From Bacteroidales bacterium (GTDB lineage Bacteria; Bacteroidota; Bacteroidia; Bacteroidales; UBA932), in NCBI GenBank assembly GCA_017398335.1, contig JAFQGK010000046.1:25180-89179 (forward strand): a DNA stretch of 64,000 nt. Reading direction: 5' to 3'. Positions 34,333 to 43,200 of the stretch are shown here, piece by piece. The notes under the pieces are model-generated. The model ran no database searches and had not been told where the DNA came from. It saw only the letters and a program-made list of their open reading frames with translations. Position 1 is the stretch's first letter. The number at the start of each line of letters is the position of its first letter. The position numbers and the translations under genes were made by a program.

Positions 34333-37098
34333 ATGAAAAAATTCTTATGGACGCCATTATTGGCGACTCTTGCAATGTTCAGTTCGTGCGCACAAAAGGA
34401 ACTGGATAACCCTGATGCAGAGGTTATTACGGCAATCGCCGAATTGCCTGAATTCGAAGATGGCTTTGTCGGCACCAAGAGTGTCGTCAGCGAGAAAGAC
34501 AGCGGTTTCGAGATGATCTGGGACACCAGGGAATCCATCGGTGTCTATGGCTCTCGTATGACAAATGTCAAATTTACAAGTACCAATAAGTACTACCAGC
34601 AGGCATCGACCACTTTCAGCGGTGGTTCTCTATTCAGCTCACCTCAGTATGCTTATTATCCATACAGCGCGGATAATGCATCGAACGACATGACTGCAGT
34701 AAGGGGAAATCTCCCTTCTACCCAGTTCTTCAGTACAGTGCTCAAAAAGATGAATACTGATTATAAGATCGGTGTGTATTCTTCAAAGTCATGGACAGGG
34801 TACAAGTTCAGTTTCTACCACTTGCTGACCTTTCTTAAGTTCACTATCAATGCCGATGGTACTCCTCTGCAAGGCGATGAACTTCAGAGAATTACTCTTG
34901 AGGTAATGACAGCAGACGGACAGCCAAGACATCTTAATGGAAAGTTTACGTTTGATCTTACAAAATCAAGCGCCGAGGCTATTACAAGCTGGGATGCACC
35001 GGAACAGGATGCCAATAGGCTTACCCTGGTTTTCAACGACACACCTGTGCTGAAGGAGGGAGCCACATACCGTGGTTACCTGAGTGCAGCGCCTACTTCT
35101 GTTCCCGGAGATATCCTTCACTGGGAGATTGTTACTGACAAACATATTGCAAGGGCAACCAGAACGGCCAAGGGCACATTTGCTCCTAACAAGGTGATCA
35201 ATTATACCCTTACTCTCGCGAACTTCACTGACATGGTTGTAGAGGAAATTCCTGAGTATGTACCAGAAGAGCCTTCAGATGATCCTCTTGCAGGCCTTAC
35301 AGATGCTACACCTGTCCTTAATAGCTTCAAGTTCACTGTTGAGAACAATCCTGGAAAGATTCTCAGCAGGAAGTTCACTCATAATTCTTCGTTCAGTGTG
35401 ACAACATCCACTGTGGCAGAAGAGGTTTGTACTGTAGATCAGACTAATAAGAAGGTCACTCTTTATGTGCCTTATCTGAACAACCGTAAGCTTGTGCCAA
35501 CATTTGAGATTCCGGAGGGAACTGCTCTTGTTTATGAGGGTGGTATCGTTGAAAGTGGTGTGACAGAAATCGACTTTACCCAGTATAAGCAGATTGCTGT
35601 CATCAACGGTAATGATGAGTCGGTTATCTATGATGTAGAACTCACCAACACAGGACTTCCTGTTGTGGTTGTAAACCAGCTTTCAGGTACTGTTACTTCA
35701 GAGTCTACCAGCAAGTACCAGGCGGCAAGCAATGCATGGTACAAGGCTACGGGAACAGGCTGGCAGCCTAAGGATGCAGACTGGTCAATGGAGGATGGTG
35801 ACAGCTTCATGGTATATAATGCAGACGGAACATCAGCCTTGACTGACAAGAATGGTGCAGTTGTTACTGATGCTGTACTTTCATCTACACGTCTTCGTGG
35901 AAATGTGACGCAGCAGATGCCTAAGAAGCCGTTTGCTGTCAAGCTTGACAAGAAGCACGGCGTGCTTGATATGCCTGCCCACAAGCGTTGGGTCCTCCTT
36001 GCAAACTGGAAAGACCGCACTCTTATGCGTAATGAGGTAGCTTTCGGTATTGCTGATGTATTCAAGCAGACCTTCCCTAATGACGGTATGGCTTGGAATC
36101 CTTCAGGTCAGCATGTCGAGCTCGTATATAACGGAGTCTATGTGGGTAACTATTATCTCTGCGAGCATGTGAAGATAGATGGTAACCGCTTGGATATCAA
36201 TGATCCATATGATGCGGAAGATACATATTCAGGAAATCCTGCTGACTATGGATATCTCCTTGAGGCAGATGACGGATATGATGAGACATGGAAGTTCACC
36301 ACAGCATGTTATGTTCCTTTCCTTTTCAAGGATGATGGAAACGATGCGATGCTGACTTATGCTGCAAACCTTGTACGTGGCATTGAGGATAATCTTTTCA
36401 AGAATACCTCTGCTGGCTATGAGGCTGCTTTCGCTCAGATGGATCTCACTTCTTTTGTTGACTTCTGGCTTGTTCAGGAGCTCATGATGAATAGTGAGAC
36501 TTCTCACCCTAAGAGCTGCTACAATTATCTGAACAATGGCGTCATGTATGCCGGTCCGCTCTGGGACTTCGACTGGAATGCATTGCCTGTAAGTTCTACA
36601 TATTCGGAGAACAGCTATGACTTTACTAAGTCTATGCTTCAGGACGCAGTGAAGTCATCGGGTTACTTCGGTTCATATAAGTGCTTCCACAAGTCTTCAG
36701 GCTATCCTTCTGCACCTAACAATGAAGGTGACAAGACATATCTCTGGTATCCGATGCTTGTGAAGAATGCAACATTCAAGGCACTCGCTGCAGAGCGTTG
36801 GAATGCTGTCAAGGGAGCGATACAGGCTTACGTAGATACAGAAATACCTAGGGTTCAGGCTGCGATTGCAAAATCTGAGGCCGAGAACAACAAGATGTGG
36901 CCGGTAGACAGCGGTACATCTGCATGGGGCAGCAAGCGCTACTCTACCTATGGTATAGGTGGTGGATTCTGCGGAGATGAGGCTAAGTCGTTCAGCGATG
37001 CTGTTTCGACAATGCAGAAGACCCTTACTACCAGAATCAGCGGTATGAATTTCGTTTCTACTCAGACCTGGCCAAGCGTGACGTATGGATCTAAGTAG
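34333..37098 (+). CDS. CotH-kinase-domain surface lipoprotein with fimbrillin-like N-terminus
   Basis: A 921-residue lipoprotein; the ATG at 34333 gives the signal MKKFLWTPLLATLAMFSSC with a lipobox. An N-terminal Mfa-like region (WDTRESIGVYGSR) spans about 25-310, a beta-rich middle domain (KFTVENNPG through VIYDVELTNTG) spans about 330-440, and a CotH domain follows from about 520. CotH landmarks are RWVLLANWKDRTLMRNEVAF, VELVYNGVYVGNYYLCEHVK, GYLLEADDGYDE and GPLWDFDWNA, with the usual acidic metal-binding residues. CotH proteins are atypical kinases, known from spore coats and common on Bacteroidetes surfaces. A terminator follows 26 bases after the stop. Confidence 0.85.
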   Translation: MKKFLWTPLLATLAMFSSCAQKELDNPDAEVITAIAELPEFEDGFVGTKSVVSEKDSGFEMIWDTRESIGVYGSRMTNVKFTSTNKYYQQASTTFSGGSLFSSPQYAYYPYSADNASNDMTAVRGNLPSTQFFSTVLKKMNTDYKIGVYSSKSWTGYKFSFYHLLTFLKFTINADGTPLQGDELQRITLEVMTADGQPRHLNGKFTFDLTKSSAEAITSWDAPEQDANRLTLVFNDTPVLKEGATYRGYLSAAPTSVPGDILHWEIVTDKHIARATRTAKGTFAPNKVINYTLTLANFTDMVVEEIPEYVPEEPSDDPLAGLTDATPVLNSFKFTVENNPGKILSRKFTHNSSFSVTTSTVAEEVCTVDQTNKKVTLYVPYLNNRKLVPTFEIPEGTALVYEGGIVESGVTEIDFTQYKQIAVINGNDESVIYDVELTNTGLPVVVVNQLSGTVTSESTSKYQAASNAWYKATGTGWQPKDADWSMEDGDSFMVYNADGTSALTDKNGAVVTDAVLSSTRLRGNVTQQMPKKPFAVKLDKKHGVLDMPAHKRWVLLANWKDRTLMRNEVAFGIADVFKQTFPNDGMAWNPSGQHVELVYNGVYVGNYYLCEHVKIDGNRLDINDPYDAEDTYSGNPADYGYLLEADDGYDETWKFTTACYVPFLFKDDGNDAMLTYAANLVRGIEDNLFKNTSAGYEAAFAQMDLTSFVDFWLVQELMMNSETSHPKSCYNYLNNGVMYAGPLWDFDWNALPVSSTYSENSYDFTKSMLQDAVKSSGYFGSYKCFHKSSGYPSAPNNEGDKTYLWYPMLVKNATFKALAAERWNAVKGAIQAYVDTEIPRVQAAIAKSEAENNKMWPVDSGTSAWGSKRYSTYGIGGGFCGDEAKSFSDAVSTMQKTLTTRISGMNFVSTQTWPSVTYGSK

Positions 37099-37123
37099 TC
37101 CTTAGCTACCATATAATATAATG

Positions 37124-37158
37124 AATCCCACAGGCTCTTCAAAGTCTGTGGGATTTTT
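37124..37158 (+). terminator. Intrinsic terminator after the CotH gene
   Basis: AATCCCACAG (37124-37133) and CTGTGGGATT (37146-37155) form a 10-bp stem with a 12-base loop, followed by TTTT. It may also serve the opposite strand for the transposase gene, since the left arm follows an A-rich stretch. Confidence 0.85.
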
Positions 37159-37164
37159 CGTTTT

Positions 37165-37278
37165 GTCGCGACGCGAGGAAATGCACCCAAATGTGGGCGT
37201 CGTGACCGAGAAAGTCGGCTGTAGTGTGGTTTCCTTGCCATGACGCCCAGATATTCTGCGAAAAATGTGCGTCGCGAC
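37165..37278. repeat. Left copy of the 114-bp BIME-like repeat
   Basis: The copy begins GTCGCGACGC and ends GCGTCGCGAC, perfect 10-bp inverted ends. Inside, GGGCGTCGTGAC and CCATGACGCCC give two further GACGC-type arms, so the element reads as two hairpins of about 40 bases each separated by a spacer of about 30 bases. This is the layout of a bacterial interspersed mosaic element built of two REPs. Confidence 0.85.
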
Positions 37279-37297
37279 AAAGAGGACCTGCATGCTG

Positions 37298-38215
37298 TCA
37301 GAGCATAGCGAGACATCGTTTAATCTGTGCTTCTGGAAGTCGGTTCTGGAGATAGAGAAACTGCGCTATTTTCTGTTTTTCGCTTGCGGTCAGAAGGTAT
37401 ACTGATGTCTTACCTATTTCTGGCAGGATGTTTTTGTCGATAAATTCGCATAGATTGATGTCGCTCATTTTTCTATAGTCGTTTCTCCCATGCTCGTTTC
37501 GTAGCATTTGCTCCATTGTCTGCATGGATATTCCATTTTCAATTATCCTGATGGTTATGGGTGTTGCGTTGACGTTGTCTTGTTTCTGTTCTTTTTGCCA
37601 CTCTTCTCCGGAAAGACGATTCATGTAGTACAAAAATGCTCGGGGAGTTCCGTATAGGTGTTCTACATCTGAAGTGTCAACTACGTCTTCTCTCAGTATC
37701 AATCCGTTGGTGTCCATACGGTAGCCTTCCGGGCAGGTGTTATGTGATGGCAGAAATGTGCGTTGTTTGTGTTTGGGTATGATGTCTTTGGATGATTCTG
37801 ACCAGATGTCTTTGCTGAAGATTACTCTGGCAGATGAGTGCAAGTATGCTAACGGAGTTGCTGTAATGCCATGATGTAATGGATTGCGGAATACATAGCT
37901 GATAGCGGCTAGAGTGTGATACAGGCCGTCCAATTCAACAGTGAATGCATGTCGCTCTCCAAGTCTTCCTTTACGGTGATACTTTGCATTGAAGTAGCGG
38001 GCATATTTGTAACGATGGCGCTTGATGACCTCGCTAAGCGAACTTGTCCTTATACATTCATGTATATGATTAGACATTATTGAGTCTGCTAATAGTACGG
38101 ACTCGGTTTCAGCTATTGCTATAGCAAGAGAGTTGAAACAATGAATGTAATCTTCATTATCACGGCAGTAGATTTCATTTCCGGATGATAAACATATATG
38201 GTATGCCTTTTTCAT
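37298..38215 (-). CDS. REP-associated tyrosine transposase (RAYT, IS200/Y1-like)
   Basis: The 305-residue protein belongs to the HUH single-strand transposase superfamily. The metal-binding His pair is in MSNHIHECI (His50 and His52), and the candidate catalytic Tyr107 is in AISYVFRNPLHHGI, matching the Y-x-x-x-N-P block of RAYTs. YFNAKYHRKGRLGERHAF corresponds to the region before it. The C-terminal part (about 150-305) is longer than in the shortest RAYTs and has no assigned function. RAYTs act on REP palindromes, and two BIME-like repeats stand directly beside this gene. I see no internal stops, so it is probably intact. Confidence 0.85.
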   Translation of the reverse strand: MKKAYHICLSSGNEIYCRDNEDYIHCFNSLAIAIAETESVLLADSIMSNHIHECIRTSSLSEVIKRHRYKYARYFNAKYHRKGRLGERHAFTVELDGLYHTLAAISYVFRNPLHHGITATPLAYLHSSARVIFSKDIWSESSKDIIPKHKQRTFLPSHNTCPEGYRMDTNGLILREDVVDTSDVEHLYGTPRAFLYYMNRLSGEEWQKEQKQDNVNATPITIRIIENGISMQTMEQMLRNEHGRNDYRKMSDINLCEFIDKNILPEIGKTSVYLLTASEKQKIAQFLYLQNRLPEAQIKRCLAML

Positions 38216-38398
38216 AAATTAATTCTTTTATCGGCAAAGTTCAGTATGATTATCCTCATACCCAAAAAGTAAATGGATAAAAATGAAAAAAGGCTATTGG
38301 CGCTTCTGTGAGGCCGTTTAGTGTGTGAAATTTTGTTGAAATTTATTGTAAATTGAAACAAAATCCAGATTGGTGATATGGGCGAATCGTGTGGTTTT

Positions 38399-38512
38399 GT
38401 CACGACGCGCTGAAATGCGTTCAAATGTGGGCGTCGTGACCGAGGAAGTTGGCTGTAGTGTAGTTTTCTTGCCACGACGCTCGGAAATTCTGCGAAAAAT
38501 GTGCGTCGCGAC
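38399..38512. repeat. Right copy of the 114-bp BIME-like repeat
   Basis: Same length and orientation as the left copy. Here the first hairpin has perfect ends (GTCACGACGC ... GCGTCGTGAC) and the second runs from CCACGACGC to GCGTCGCGAC. Differences from the left copy inside arms are partly compensatory. The copy ends five bases before the stop codon of tsaB. The bases between the transposase start and this copy (38216-38398) are AT-rich and hold no gene I can support. Confidence 0.85.
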
Positions 38513-38517
38513 AGTCG

Positions 38518-39699
38518 TTACCAGAGCTTCTTCTTGCTGACGGTGGCGACGAATTCCTTGAGGTAGAACGGTTCGAAGTATGCGACGTCCTGGAAATTGC
38601 CGGCGCGTAGCTGGACGATGGCAGGGGCGAGCATCGATGATGCTTTCGGATGGCACTGGCAGAAATGTGCGTTCGGGTGTCTGATGACGTCGGCACATTT
38701 GCCTGCTCCGTCGCCGATGAAGAGTACCGGACCCTGCTCCAGGTATTCTGCGAAGCTGTTTTCGTCGATGATGACAGGTGCCGTTTCGGTGATCTGGACG
38801 TAGCGCAGAGATCCCTCGGCTTCGCTCGGGATGACAGAAGGAGTGCTGGCGAATACTGCTGTGTAGACTTCCATTCGGCGGGCGTCTATCATCGGAATGA
38901 TGAAGCGGGGATCCCCGATCAGGTCGGGGATGACATTGTCTGTGTCGGTGATGACATTGTCTGTGTTGGGGATGACATTGTCTGTGCCGGGGATGCCGTT
39001 GCTGTTGTTGGGGATGGCGTTTACGCTTCCAGGGATGCCGTTGCCGGGGTTGCCGTTGCTGTTATCGGGGATGGCGTTTACGCTTCCGGGGATGACGTTG
39101 TCTGTGCCGGGGATGACATTGGTGCTTCCTGTGATGCCGTTGCTGGGGATGCCGTTGCTGGGGATGCCGTTGCCTGGTGTGTCGTTGCTGTTGTCGGGGA
39201 TGGCGTTGCCGGGGTTGCCGTTGTCATGGATGCTGTTGCTGGGTGTGTCGTTGCTGTTGTCGGGGATGGCGTTTACGCTTCCAGGGATGCCGTTGCCGAG
39301 GTTGCCGTTGTCATGGATGCCGTTGCCGTTGTCGCAAGGGATGACTGTCTGTCCGTCATTCCCGGCTTGACCGGGAATCTCTTCCATAGCCTGGGCCACC
39401 AGGGTGTCGAGGGTACCGACGGCGAGCAAAGGCTTGCCGGCGCCGAAGCATAGACCCTTAGCAGTGGATACACCTACCCTGAGACCTGTATACGATCCCG
39501 GTCCCATGCTTACGCAGACGGCGTCGCAGTCTGCAAGTGTCAGCCCACGTTCCGCCAGCATTTCCTGAATGAATACGGCGGTCAGCGACGCATGTGCCTT
39601 GGGTGCCGAACTTTCTTTATATGCAGTGATGGCTCCGTCTTCCGCGAGTGCTGCAGAGCAGAGAGCCGTTGATGTCTCTATGAGTAGGATTCTTTCCAT
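38518..39699 (-). CDS. tsaB: TsaB (tRNA t6A modification) with a large low-complexity insertion
   Basis: TsaB partners TsaD in making N6-threonylcarbamoyladenosine at position 37 of ANN-decoding tRNAs. Residues 1-105 are normal (ILLIETSTALCSAALAEDG, SMGPGSYTGLRVGVSTAKGL). The fold resumes at residue 265 (IIPMIDARRMEVYTAVF). Residues about 106-264 are an insertion rich in Gly, Asn, Ile, Pro, Asp and Ser, with motifs such as GNGIPGSVNAIPDNSN. Without it the protein would have about 235 residues, the usual length. The insertion starts and ends with a palindrome of the 21-nt family and keeps the frame. It lies in a loop before a conserved strand, so function may be kept. cvpA lies two bases upstream in the same operon. 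Confidence 0.9.
   Translation of the reverse strand: MERILLIETSTALCSAALAEDGAITAYKESSAPKAHASLTAVFIQEMLAERGLTLADCDAVCVSMGPGSYTGLRVGVSTAKGLCFGAGKPLLAVGTLDTLVAQAMEEIPGQAGNDGQTVIPCDNGNGIHDNGNLGNGIPGSVNAIPDNSNDTPSNSIHDNGNPGNAIPDNSNDTPGNGIPSNGIPSNGITGSTNVIPGTDNVIPGSVNAIPDNSNGNPGNGIPGSVNAIPNNSNGIPGTDNVIPNTDNVITDTDNVIPDLIGDPRFIIPMIDARRMEVYTAVFASTPSVIPSEAEGSLRYVQITETAPVIIDENSFAEYLEQGPVLFIGDGAGKCADVIRHPNAHFCQCHPKASSMLAPAIVQLRAGNFQDVAYFEPFYLKEFVATVSKKKLW
38911..38931. repeat. 21-nt palindrome closing the tsaB insertion
   Basis: ATCCCCGA, loop TCAGG, TCGGGGAT: an 8-bp stem. The flank ATGAC on the right is the reverse of GTCAT, so the conserved flank faces into the insertion. Read in the gene direction it encodes VIPDLIGDP. 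Confidence 0.9.
38932..39357. repeat. Degenerate tandem repeats forming the tsaB insertion
   Basis: About 426 bases built of variable units such as GGGGATGACATTGTCTG, GGGATGCCGTTGCTG and GGGATGGCGTTTACGCTTCC, mostly in multiples of three. The units contain the GATGAC/GTCAT flank of the bordering palindromes, which suggests they arose by repeated duplication from the inner junctions. On the opposite strand long open frames appear, but they are by-products of this composition. Confidence 0.85.
39358..39378. repeat. 21-nt palindrome opening the tsaB insertion
   Basis: ATTCCCGG, loop CTTGA, CCGGGAAT: an 8-bp stem, with the GTCAT flank on its left side (39355-39359), pointing into the insertion. 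In the gene direction it encodes EIPGQAGND. Confidence 0.9.
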
Positions 39700-39701
39700 A
39701 A

Positions 39702-40196
39702 CTATTTCAGAGTCAATAGATTCTTGAGGTATGGGAATACGCTGTCCGCCAGATTCCTGAGGAATGGATATAGGACGGAGTCAGCCAGATATTCCTGCTT
39801 TACAAAGCCGAATGTATTGTTGAGCGAGTTGAATGCCAGGATGATGAGGCCGAGAATCAGGAAGCATTTCATGAGCGAAAATGCAAGCCCTAACAGGCGG
39901 TTCACCCACCCGAGCATCACAAATTTTATAGTCGCTTCCAGCAGTCTGCCTGCAGCCGCGAGGACAAGGAATGTTACGACCATGATCAGTGCAAATGCCA
40001 CAACCTTCAGAATCTGTTCTGATGCTGTGATATACTGGGCCATCCAATCGCTGACGATCGTAGCAAATCTGGCCGATGCCCACACTCCGAAGATGAGTGA
40101 GACTATGGATATCACCTGAGAGATGAAACCTTTTCTAAGTCCCTGAATTATAGCGGGAATCAGGCAGATTAAAATAATGATGTCCAGTATATTCAT
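39702..40196 (-). CDS. CvpA family membrane protein
   Basis: The start ATG at 40196 gives MNILDIIILICLIPAIIQGL, followed by RKGFISQVISIVSLIFGVWA, which is the CvpA hallmark. The 164-residue protein has four hydrophobic helices and the GWVNRLLGLAFSLMKCFLIL block near the C-terminus. An upstream in-frame extension to 40361 has no membrane logic and runs through the divergent promoter region. CvpA relatives affect envelope homeostasis and colicin V production in E. coli; the biochemical role is not settled. tsaB follows after two bases. Confidence 0.88.
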   Translation of the reverse strand: MNILDIIILICLIPAIIQGLRKGFISQVISIVSLIFGVWASARFATIVSDWMAQYITASEQILKVVAFALIMVVTFLVLAAAGRLLEATIKFVMLGWVNRLLGLAFSLMKCFLILGLIILAFNSLNNTFGFVKQEYLADSVLYPFLRNLADSVFPYLKNLLTLK

Positions 40197-40216
40197 AAAT
40201 ATCTTTAAAAATATTG

Positions 40217-40224
40217 TATATTTG
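40217..40224 (+). promoter_or_regulatory. Candidate -7 element of the ileS promoter
   Basis: TATATTTG at 40217-40224 followed by CAG matches the Bacteroidetes -7 box; no TTTG stands at the -33 position. The start near 40231 would leave a leader of about 53 bases with a small CGGG...CCCG hairpin (about 40239-40253) before ileS. Confidence 0.5.
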
Positions 40225-40283
40225 CAGATTGAATTTTTCGGGGCTATGTCCCGACTGCAAAAATAGACAATTATTTTATAATT

Positions 40284-43200
40284 ATGGCATTTAAGGAATA
40301 TAAAGGTCTTGACCTCGTGGCTACTGGAAATGAGGTTCTGGACAGATGGAAGAAGAATCACGCTTTTGAAAAATCCCTTGAGCTTAGGGAAGGTGCTCCT
40401 GAATTCATTTTCTTTGAGGGACCGCCTTCAGCCAACGGTATGCCGGGCATCCACCATGTGATGGCCCGCTCCATCAAGGATGCCATCTGCCGCTATAAGA
40501 CCCAGAGCGGATATAAGGTGAACCGTCGTGCCGGATGGGATACTCACGGCCTTCCTGTGGAGCTTGGTGTCGAGAAGATGCTGGGTATCACAAAGGAGGA
40601 CATCGGAACCAAGATTTCTGTGGAGGAGTACAACGACGCCTGCCGCAAGGAGGTGATGAAGTACACCGCAGAGTGGGTGAACATGACTGAGCGTGTGGGT
40701 TATTGGGTGGATATGAATGATCCGTACATTACCTATGACAACCGCTATATCGAGACTCTCTGGTATCTCCTTAAAAAGATATATGACAAGGGACTGCTTT
40801 ACAAGGGCAAGTCTATCCAGCCATATTCTCCAGCGGCCGGAACAGGACTGAGTACACATGAGCTCAACCAGCCTGGCTGCTACCGTGATGTCAAGGATAC
40901 GACAGCTGTTGCTCAGTTTGCTGTCATCCGCGACGAGAAGTCAGAGTTCCTTTTCGAACAGGGCGTTCCTGCGTATATACTTGCGTGGACAACCACTCCA
41001 TGGACTCTTCCTTCGAACACTGCGCTCTGCGTAGGTCCTAACATTGATTATGTAAGGGTTCTTTCCTTCAATCCATACACTGGCCAGCCGGCGCTTTATG
41101 TCGTGGCTCAGGCACTTGTGAATGCACATTTCAATCCTAAGGCAGCTGAGGTCGCCTTTGAAGACTACAAGCCAGGCGACAAGCTGGTGCCTTTCAAGGT
41201 GCTCGAGGGCACTATGAAGGGTTCTGAGCTTACAGGAATCCGTTATGAGCAGCTCATTCCTTGGTTCAACCCTGGTGAGGGCGCATTCAAGGTTATTCCT
41301 GGTGATTATGTGACGACAGAGGACGGTACAGGTATAGTGCATATCGCTCCTACATTCGGTGCTGATGACGCCAAGGTGGCAAGACTCGCAGGCGTTCCCG
41401 GTCTTCAGGTGGTTGACCGCAACGGCGATCTCCAGGCTCAGGTGGACCTCCGCGGACGTTTCTTCCGTATCGAGGATCTCGACCCTGAATATGCAGCAGC
41501 CAATATGTCTGCCGACTATGCCGAGTGGGCAGGCCGTTATGTGAAGAATGCATATGATGCGGAACTTCCTGCTGATGCTCCTACCCTTGATGTGGACATC
41601 TGCGTGATGCTCAAGCAGCAGAACAAGGCTTTCCGCATCGAGAAGCATACACATAACTATCCTCATTGCTGGCGTACCGACAAGCCGGTGCTTTACTATC
41701 CTCTCAACTCATGGTTCATCAAGACTACTGCAGTTCGTGAGAGGATGATGGAGCTCAACGAACAGATCATGTGGAAACCGGAATCTACTGGTACCGGCCG
41801 TTTCGGAAAGTGGCTTGAGAATATCCAGGACTGGAACCTCTCTAGAAGCCGCTACTGGGGCACACCTCTCCCTATCTGGCAGACAGAGGACGGCAAGGAG
41901 GCAAAGTGCATCGGTTCCATCAAGGAACTCTATGCAGAGATCGACAAGGCCGTAGCTGCGGGCTTCATGACAGAGAATCCTTTCGCTGCCAAGGGCTTCG
42001 ATCCAGAGGATATGTCGAAGGAAAACTACGATAAGATCGATATCCACCGTCCGTATGTGGATAATATATTCCTTGTTTCAGAGACCGGCCGCAAGATGGT
42101 CCGCGAGCTTGACCTCATCGACGTATGGTTCGATTCAGGCGCGATGCCATATGCACAGGAAGGTCTCCGCAACCTCGGTGCAGAGAAGTTCGGATGTACT
42201 GCCGATTTCATCGCAGAAGGTGTTGACCAGACCCGCGGATGGTTCTATACCCTCCATGCGATCAATACGATGGTAAGCGACAAGTGTGCGTTCAAGAGGG
42301 TGATTTCCAACGGTTTGGTGCTTGATAAGGATGGCAACAAGATGAGTAAGCGTCTCGGCAATGCCGTGGATCCGTTCTGGGCACTCGATACATATGGAGC
42401 AGACGCCCTCAGATGGTATATGCTTACAAACGCACAGCCTTGGGACAACCTCCGTTTTGACGTGACAGGTGTCGATGAGGTACGCCGTAAATTCTTCGGA
42501 ACACTTTATAATACATATTCATTTTTCGCACTTTACGCGAATATCGACGGATTCGATCCTAAGGCAGCCGCAGTGCCGATGAATGAGCGCCCGGAGATTG
42601 ACAGATGGGTGATCTCACTGCTCAACACTCTCGTGAAGGAAGTTGTGGCGGCATATGAGGATTACGATATCACCACTGCAGGCCGACTTATTCAGGATTT
42701 TGTCTGCGACCACGTCAGCAACTGGTACGTGCGTCTTGGCAGAAAGAGATTCTGGGGCGGTTCAATGGATACAGATAAACTGTCTGCTTATCAGACTCTG
42801 TATCAGGTGCTTGTGGCTGTTTCAAAGCTTGCTGCGCCGATTGCTCCGTTCTTCATGGACCGTCTCTATCTCGACCTCGTGGAGGGTGAGTCAGAGTCAG
42901 TTCATTATGTTGCAATGCCTGCGTACGACGAGACTGTAGTAGACAAGGATCTCGAGGAGCGTATGGCTCTTGCGCAGAGGGCCACATCTATGGTGCTTGC
43001 TCTCCGTCGTAAGGCTGAGATCAATGTCCGCAAGCCTTTGTCGAAGATCATAATTCCTGTGATCGATGCACGCGTAAAGGATCAGCTTGAGCTCGTGAAG
43101 ACTCTGATTCTCAATGAGGTGAATGTCAAGGAGGCGGAATTCATTTCAGATACCACCGGCCTTATCACCAAGAAGATCAAGCCTAACTTCAAGACTCTTG

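Larger units (their letters stand above)
37165..38512 (-). mobile_element. RAYT transposase flanked by 114-bp direct repeats
   Basis: The unit consists of a left 114-bp repeat (37165-37278), a Y1 transposase gene on the minus strand, and a right 114-bp repeat (38399-38512). The repeats lie in the same orientation, align without gaps and differ at about 14 positions by hand count. It sits between the terminator of the CotH gene and the stop codon of tsaB, five bases from the latter. Confidence 0.75.

Noticed and set aside
38650-39453. Long open frame of 267 codons on the + strand opposite tsaB, plus a second one rich in Gly-Met-Pro-Leu
   Set aside because: Both lie inside the low-complexity insertion of tsaB and exist because its repeat units lack stops in several frames; no start signal, family or conserved part is visible.
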